Shown: positions 59,485-64,000 of the stretch, piece after piece
How positions within the stretch are numbered: position 1 is the first letter of the stretch
How the letters are laid out: every line of letters begins with the position of its first letter
Assembly (NCBI RefSeq): GCF_932526225.1
Contig: NC_064041.1
Coordinates: 16,181,888-16,245,887 of the forward strand
Direction: 5' to 3'
Source: Nematostella vectensis
Taxonomy: Eukaryota > Cnidaria > Anthozoa > Actiniaria > Edwardsiidae
Length of the DNA stretch: 64,000 nucleotides
Translations under genes and position numbers: made by a program
Notes under the pieces: model-generated
What the model was told of the DNA's origin: nothing
The model's input: only the letters and a program-made list of their open reading frames with translations
Database searches by the model: none

Positions 59485-60123
59485 AGCTTGGCGCGCAGAT
59501 ATAAAGTTGTCAAAAGCATGTCGTAGTTAAGACTCTCAAAAAGGGGAGGAATTCCCGCTGAAAGGTCGACGAATACCTTAATAAAACCCTCATTCTCATC
59601 AAGTAGAGTGCAAGTACTCAACACACACATGACATGAGGCCCTCAGAATATGTACAAACCAAGTACAGTGAACCCTCATACGACAGAAATAACGACGAAA
59701 GATATTATCGTCACGGTACTGGTAGCCATCGGAAGGCAAAGGTGAACACATTCAAAACAACGCCAGGATGGCTCTAGTCCAGTGGTGGGGTTTCCTATGG
59801 GCATCACGTAATGTATTCTACCCTTTTTTTTCCCGATGTAGAATAGGAATTTTCGCCATCAAAACAGTACACTTGCTACCTCTTATTTAAGCTTATTTGT
59901 AGGACGTGAATAGTCTGAAAAACGCTCCCAGACAAGACAGCACGAACATAATTAACTTTCTGCAACTTGACCATTTCTCAAACACAAATTCCATTAAGAA
60001 TACTATTCTAATCGCCTAGGAAAAATTCAATGTACTCGTCACTTGAATTTCTAAATAACAAAAGACTTGACTCTTACGCAAAAAAGCTACGATACCAAAT
60101 ATCACAACAAGCGCGTTACTTAC
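59485..60123. other. First intron of the upstream cassette
   Basis: No exon seen. AAGTACAGTGAACCCTCATA at about 59,660 resembles the end of a pogo/mariner-type element but has no partner end nearby. Confidence 0.4.
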
Positions 60124-60184
60124 AGTCCGCAGCAGGAAGAATTAGCGAAACGATCAGAGACGAAGCTAGCTGCAATATAAACAT
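60124..60184 (-). CDS. Upstream cassette signal-peptide exon
   Basis: ATG at 60,182-60,184, reading MFILQLASSLIVSLILPAAD, a secretion signal paralogous to MPLILQLASLAIA at 47,869. Donor GACT|GTAAGTAAC, phase 1, fits the CCP exon at 58,912 (giving L-A-D-C). Confidence 0.85.
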
Positions 60185-60241
60185 GTTTTGACTCTGAATA
60201 AAAACAAACTTCTCACGGGTCTGTCTGTGTAGATGAATTGT

Positions 60242-60272
60242 GTGTCATCGTGTTGCGCAAAGGTTATTTAAC
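60242..60272 (-). promoter_or_regulatory. Promoter-like block of the upstream cassette
   Basis: TTAAATAACCTTTGCG then ACACGATGACACA on the minus strand, matching the blocks before the other two signal-peptide exons; about 85 nt from the ATG. Confidence 0.5.
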
Positions 60273-61127
60273 ACTTAATGAGGGTGGCTGGTAAGACGAC
60301 ACTGTCATCGTCAGTGCGACCGTTACATACACCTGGCATATGTCAAAAAGAAAAAAATATGCTTGCGTGCAAAAGTATATGTTTTCGGTAGAGGCCTCCG
60401 ATAGCAGAGGCCTCTGATAGCAGGGAAAAAGAAAGACAGCTTTTGGAGTCGGTCTAGGGGTAGGGGGAGAAGAAGGCGATAAGGTGGTCTAGGGGAGAAA
60501 GGGGGACGAGAAGGGGGAAAGTGGTCTAAATGAGAAGTGGGGAGGCGGTCTAGGGGTGAGGAAAAGGGAAGAGAAGGGCGGAGATGCGCTAAAGATTACT
60601 GACTTGGTCAAAGGCATTGTAGAATTCCGATAATTCAAACTTTCAAGGAAATGGAATGCTACAACGAACAGTGGGCTGCGAGTTATTCCATCTTTAAAAC
60701 TTCAATAGAAATCCCTCTGACAGGACTTCTGCTGGGAGGAGACCGGTGCCTCCGGGATGGTTCCCCTGCGGCAGGGCCCAGACTGTCGTCCACATCATCA
60801 ACGCCTGCCCGCTCTTTGGTCCTCTCGAGGCCCTAGGTCTTCAGATCCTTGACCTAAGAACCCGTCATAGGCTGACATTTGAGCTACCTCTATGATAAGG
60901 GAATCAAAAGAAAGACAAAGGGAATTGATCAATTAGTGTTTTGGGGGGAATCTAAAATAATTACTTAGGGTGTATTTGTTCTCTTGGCTAAACAAAAATG
61001 TGCAAAAACTAGCACAAGTAAAAATAAGGCAATAGATATATGGCTATACAGTATGAACCTGTTGAACACAATACTGAACAATTCTGTACAACATGTATGC
61101 GTACGTGGAATGCATTGATTTCTATAA
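60273..61127. other. Intergenic with retroelement debris
   Basis: At about 60,725-60,900 a plus-strand frame reads QTVVHIINACPLFGPLEALG ending in a stop, resembling the C-terminal H-I-x-x-x-C-P-L end of non-LTR retrotransposon ORFs. Purine-rich GGGGAGAAG-like short repeats at 60,450-60,585. Confidence 0.45.
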
Positions 61128-61403
61128 GGACTTGCGCTAAGAGATCACGTGACCTTTTTTGGTGGCAAATTCAAAGCAAAATGATCAAACAAAAAAATCA
61201 GAAATAACTGCGCCCGTCACACCAGAGAACGACGAAGTAATAAAATCTTAAAATGAAACTAAACCCTTTCTGAAAAAAGAGATCTGTTTTTTTTTCGTAA
61301 TCGCAAAATAAGTTGGTTTTCGTTGCTGTTAATTTGCCACTAAAAGGCTGAGCGCGCGCTAATTTGCCACCCAAACAGTCACGTGATCTCTTAGCGCAAG
61401 TCC
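61128..61403. mobile_element. MITE with perfect 26-bp terminal inverted repeats
   Basis: Left GGACTTGCGCTAAGAGATCA + CGTGAC and right its exact inverse (61,378-61,403). 276 bp, no ORF. CACGTG lies inside each end. Related to 58,930-59,480. Confidence 0.85.
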
Positions 61404-62690
61404 CCTATTTACGAGATATATATTCATTTAAACAAAGGTGCATTCCCCCACCAACCTTCGATCACATGGTTGCTTTAGAGAGCTTTTACCTCGGTATTTC
61501 GTAAGCCTGAACGCATCTAAAACATAGCGTATCCATTGAGTATATTTCAGAATATTTAATATATTCACTTTTGTTTTCCTAGATCGCAAACAACATGCGC
61601 ACGCACGCGTGACAATAAAGAGAACAAAGGCTGGAGGCGGCCTTAAAACCTCGGTCACAGCGTGCTGTGCATGGTGACGACAGCTTTTCACTGCTATAGC
61701 AACACGCTAATTCCCAAGAGATGCAAGCTTGAAAAAGACCCCGATATTTTTCATTCTACATTTCAGCGAGCTGTGCGTGGCGTAACCGTATAAGACAGGC
61801 CTGGGATCCTGGTTATTGCCTCCCCATTAATGCGCGGGTACCTCAGGTTCCTTTGTGTTGTACAGTTCGCTAGATAGCGGTGCTGGGGTCGAAATCTCCA
61901 GCTTAGCCGTAAAGCTTTAGCTGCCATACGGTGTTTCAGCGCATGTCTGGAAGTATGGTCTGTTTTTTTCTCATTTCATTTGGTATGGATGAGGTTTCAT
62001 CCATTTGCATACCAATACTCTGTTTATTGCTTTATCACTTTTGGGCTTTCCGTTCGATCCTATTTCAGGTGATTAGCCAGGATTTGCCGAAGGGCGAGAG
62101 GATTGTGTCGGCATATTTAGGGACATCGCGCATGCGCACCGCGTGTGGTAAACCATTGTATTTGTTCGCTTTTTTGGAACTATAAAAATTCATCGAGACT
62201 AGAGTTTAGACATAAATGGATAATATTGAACGGTCTGTCAATAAGGTGGGGTAGGACTATGTGGGTGTTGACGTTCCATGCCGTGGTCGTTGTTTTGATT
62301 TGCTCTTGATTTGATCTAATACAATCGTTTTTCCCACAGGTTTTACACACTCGTCGAATTTCTCGCCGTTCTACCACTACGCCTACCTGCGTTTCTCCCC
62401 CCCCCCCCCCCCTCCCTCGGGTTGGTATTGTTTCCCGTCGGTGCGTACGTGCGTACTTTGGCTATGTTTACCCGCCCTCGAGATGGAGTGACCGGACCGG
62501 CCATTTAGTCGGACACCTATCGATTGCACACTTCTGTTGACATATTTCCCACCCCACCAACCCATGGGTACCCAAAACGAGAGGCGCACGGAACTTTTTG
62601 CTTATTTTTTTCTGCAAGTACGTTATGGCTTTAAACATTTATAGATATTTAAATAGGTTTAGAGTGGTTTTGAGGGTTCAAACATCTATT
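61404..62690. other. Intergenic, no gene recognised
   Basis: Open stretches (61,931-62,185 plus; 61,428-61,691 minus) show no domains. A C16 run lies near 62,397-62,412. Confidence 0.4.
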
Positions 62691-62693
62691 TTT

Positions 62694-62752
62694 TTAAACA
62701 GATTCCGCTATAAAGGGAAAGCTCTTCTTTTTATAGCGTAACCTTGTGTTTA
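62694..62752. mobile_element. Collapsed copy of the 27,981 MITE (ends only)
   Basis: TTCCGCTATAAAGGGAAAGC directly followed by CTTTTTATAGCGTAACCTTG: the two terminal repeats fused with the interior deleted, TTAA at the left edge. Confidence 0.65.
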
Positions 62753-62934
62753 CAATAAGGCTGCGATGCGAGCTTGTATATGTTAGATCCTGCTTTGTAT
62801 CATGGGCAATATAAGACTCCTGCTCTCTAAACGCGACAAGACATTACACATCAAAAACATGGATGTGTTCTAATAGTCTGTTTGCCCATTTACGCGTTAC
62901 CCATGATGCCACAGTTCCAGATATAAAATACAAT

Positions 62935-63025
62935 AGAGCCTTGATATAACGACACTCGATCAACGACACTCGATTAACGATTTTCGATATAACGATATTC
63001 GACATAACGATGTCCTTGTCGATTT
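62935..63025. repeat. Short AACGACACTCGAT / ATAACGA tandem motif
   Basis: Five to six degenerate 15-17 bp units (CTCGATCAACGACACTCGAT). May be the end of a DNA transposon. Confidence 0.6.
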
Positions 63026-63184
63026 TATGATGCGCATTTTTAAAAAATAGCCATCTTAACCACTTTTTTAGCCTCGGTCCCGCGGTCTTCTGGATAATTT
63101 ATAATGGAATAAATTGTTATTATTGCATACTCGTCTTCAGACGACAAGTCATCCAAACTGACTTCCGCATTCGTGGACTTCTCG

Positions 63185-63375
63185 AAAAGTCGTGAAGCAC
63201 TCGTCACACTTTCGGAATAAATCGATATGTCGTCGCATCGCACTAAAAACCTCCCGAATAACCCTTCGTCATGTTTTCGTGAAGTCGTGAAGCACTCGTC
63301 ACACTTTCGGAATAAATCGATATGTCATCGCACCGCACTAAAACCCTCCCGAATAACCCTTCGTCATGTTTTCTT
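63185..63375. repeat. 95-bp tandem duplication
   Basis: CGTGAAGCACTCGTCACACT to CCCTTCGTCATGTTTTC, two copies, covering the 3' end of the hypothetical ORF at 63,364-63,690. Confidence 0.88.
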
Positions 63376-63690
63376 CGCTCTACGATGGTGCGTTAAGTCA
63401 TCGCTCTCTCTACGAGTCCACACTGTAAACCGTTCGTCCTTCGCATGCGCGCACGAGCTGACTGGACATGACTTTGTCCTAGTAACCGTCGCCTTGGCAA
63501 CCAAAGTGTTCTCAGGGTTGGATTCCGCTGGTTCCCAGGACACTCTACGGGCCGCTCTTTCCCCGTCTATTTGATCCGAGATAGGAGTGGAAAGTAGTTG
63601 AGGCGGGAGTGCTGTGTCTTCGGGAATTTTAACCGTGGGGACTGGGGAGAGAAACTGCCCCATCAAAGAAAACAAAGAGATCTTGTACAC
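63364..63690 (-). CDS. Hypothetical small protein, 108 aa
   Basis: ATG-to-stop ORF beginning just downstream of a CRE/ETS-like promoter element. Internal ATG at residue 10 (MGQFLSPVPTVKIPEDTALP). Contains R-A-A-R-R-V-S-W-E-P, where R-V-S-W resembles the RVxF/W docking motif of protein phosphatase 1 partners (weak inference). Non-repetitive composition, but no recognised family; it could also be chance or a first exon whose end was disturbed by the 95-bp duplication. Confidence 0.3.
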   Translation of the reverse strand: MYKISLFSLMGQFLSPVPTVKIPEDTALPPQLLSTPISDQIDGERAARRVSWEPAESNPENTLVAKATVTRTKSCPVSSCAHAKDERFTVWTRRESDDLTHHRRAKKT

Positions 63691-63787
63691 GGAAGTGACG
63701 TCACGTTGGTTAAGCGCTGAAGGAGACTGCTGTCCATTTCCGTTTGCTTGTGGAGTGGATGCTGTGAAGAAGATATCCAGCTGAAAG
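63690..63787 (+). promoter_or_regulatory. CRE-containing promoter and possible noncoding first exon of a gene to the right
   Basis: CGGAAGTG (ETS-like) abuts TGACGTCA (63,696-63,703). The segment after it ends AGCTGAAAG|GTAAAAAA, a plausible donor at 63,788. This resembles the start of the PRDM9-like gene and may be bidirectional with the ORF at 63,364-63,690. Confidence 0.4.
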
Positions 63788-63794
63788 GTAAAAA

Positions 63795-64000
63795 AAAAAC
63801 ATTCGCGTGAGATGGTGAAATATGTGACTAGTCACATGACCTATTGTGTTAGGTGTTGCGTGACTGGCTAGTTTCACATGTGACTGACCTCGTGATCTAT
63901 TGTGTTCGGTGTTGCGCGCCCTGCTTGCCTTAAATGTGACTGGTCACACAACATGTTGTGCTATGTGTTGCGTGACTGGCTAGTTTCACATGTGACTGAC
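63795..64000. repeat. ~75-bp tandem repeat, ~3 copies, at the window end
   Basis: Units containing TATTGTGTTAGGTGTTGCGTG, GTGACTGGCTAGTTTCACAT and GTGACTGACC, immediately downstream of the putative donor at 63,788. Confidence 0.85.

Noticed and set aside
1-64000. tRNA, rRNA or bacterial operon features
   Set aside because: I saw no cloverleaf with A and B boxes, no rRNA-like sequence and no ribosome-binding-site or operon organisation; the window is spliced animal DNA.

Overview
The window is animal nuclear DNA. It is intron-rich with GT-AG junctions, and carries extracellular mosaic-protein exons, a PRDM-type zinc-finger gene, the 3' part of a non-LTR retrotransposon, MITE-like elements and a very heavy load of minisatellites. 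A marine invertebrate, most likely an anthozoan cnidarian, fits, but the sequence alone does not fix the species.

The dominant feature is one very large minus-strand gene model, running from a signal-peptide exon at 47,869 down past base 1. I place 51 sushi/CCP modules, each on its own phase 1-1 exon (43 of them exactly 174 nt), two WAP-like cysteine-rich exons near the N-terminus and a two-exon F5/8C (discoidin) domain. A further phase-compatible exon runs off the window at 1-327. The coding part in the window is about 10 kb, or roughly 3,350 residues. In transcription order: signal peptide, WAP-like, CCP1-2, WAP-like, CCP3-10, a nine-exon block of 'RDCG' type modules (CCP11-19), a 24-exon block in which two subtypes (A and B) alternate (CCP20-43), more divergent CCP44-51, then F5/8C. 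The architecture suggests a secreted or surface recognition/adhesion protein. Whether all exons form one transcript is inference.

Upstream on the same strand are two paralogous 5' cassettes. An apparently intact one (signal peptide plus three CCP exons) lies at 57,604-60,184. A decayed one lies at 49,130-54,150: its start codon is lost, one exon is a hybrid and a conserved Cys is replaced. All three heads share a promoter-like block.

Nested on the plus strand, inside the intron between CCP10 and CCP11, is a compact PRDM9-like gene (coding 33,682-37,138, seven coding exons, 661 aa predicted). It has a zinc knuckle, a PR/SET domain with the expected tyrosines, and ten C2H2 fingers. The last seven fingers are near-identical 84-bp units that differ mainly at DNA-contact positions.

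The most unusual signal is the relation between tandem repeats and splice junctions. At about a dozen exon ends in the sushi gene the repeat unit itself contains the last (once, the first) bases of the exon plus the splice site, so the array is a ladder of duplicated donors or acceptors. Other arrays (68 bp x ~44, 33 bp x ~90, 40 bp x ~40, 74 bp x ~14, 93 bp x ~8) sit inside introns or between cassettes and create long but meaningless ORFs. From 60 kb to the end there is little coding sequence: MITEs, retroelement debris and one hypothetical ORF beside a CRE-like promoter element.
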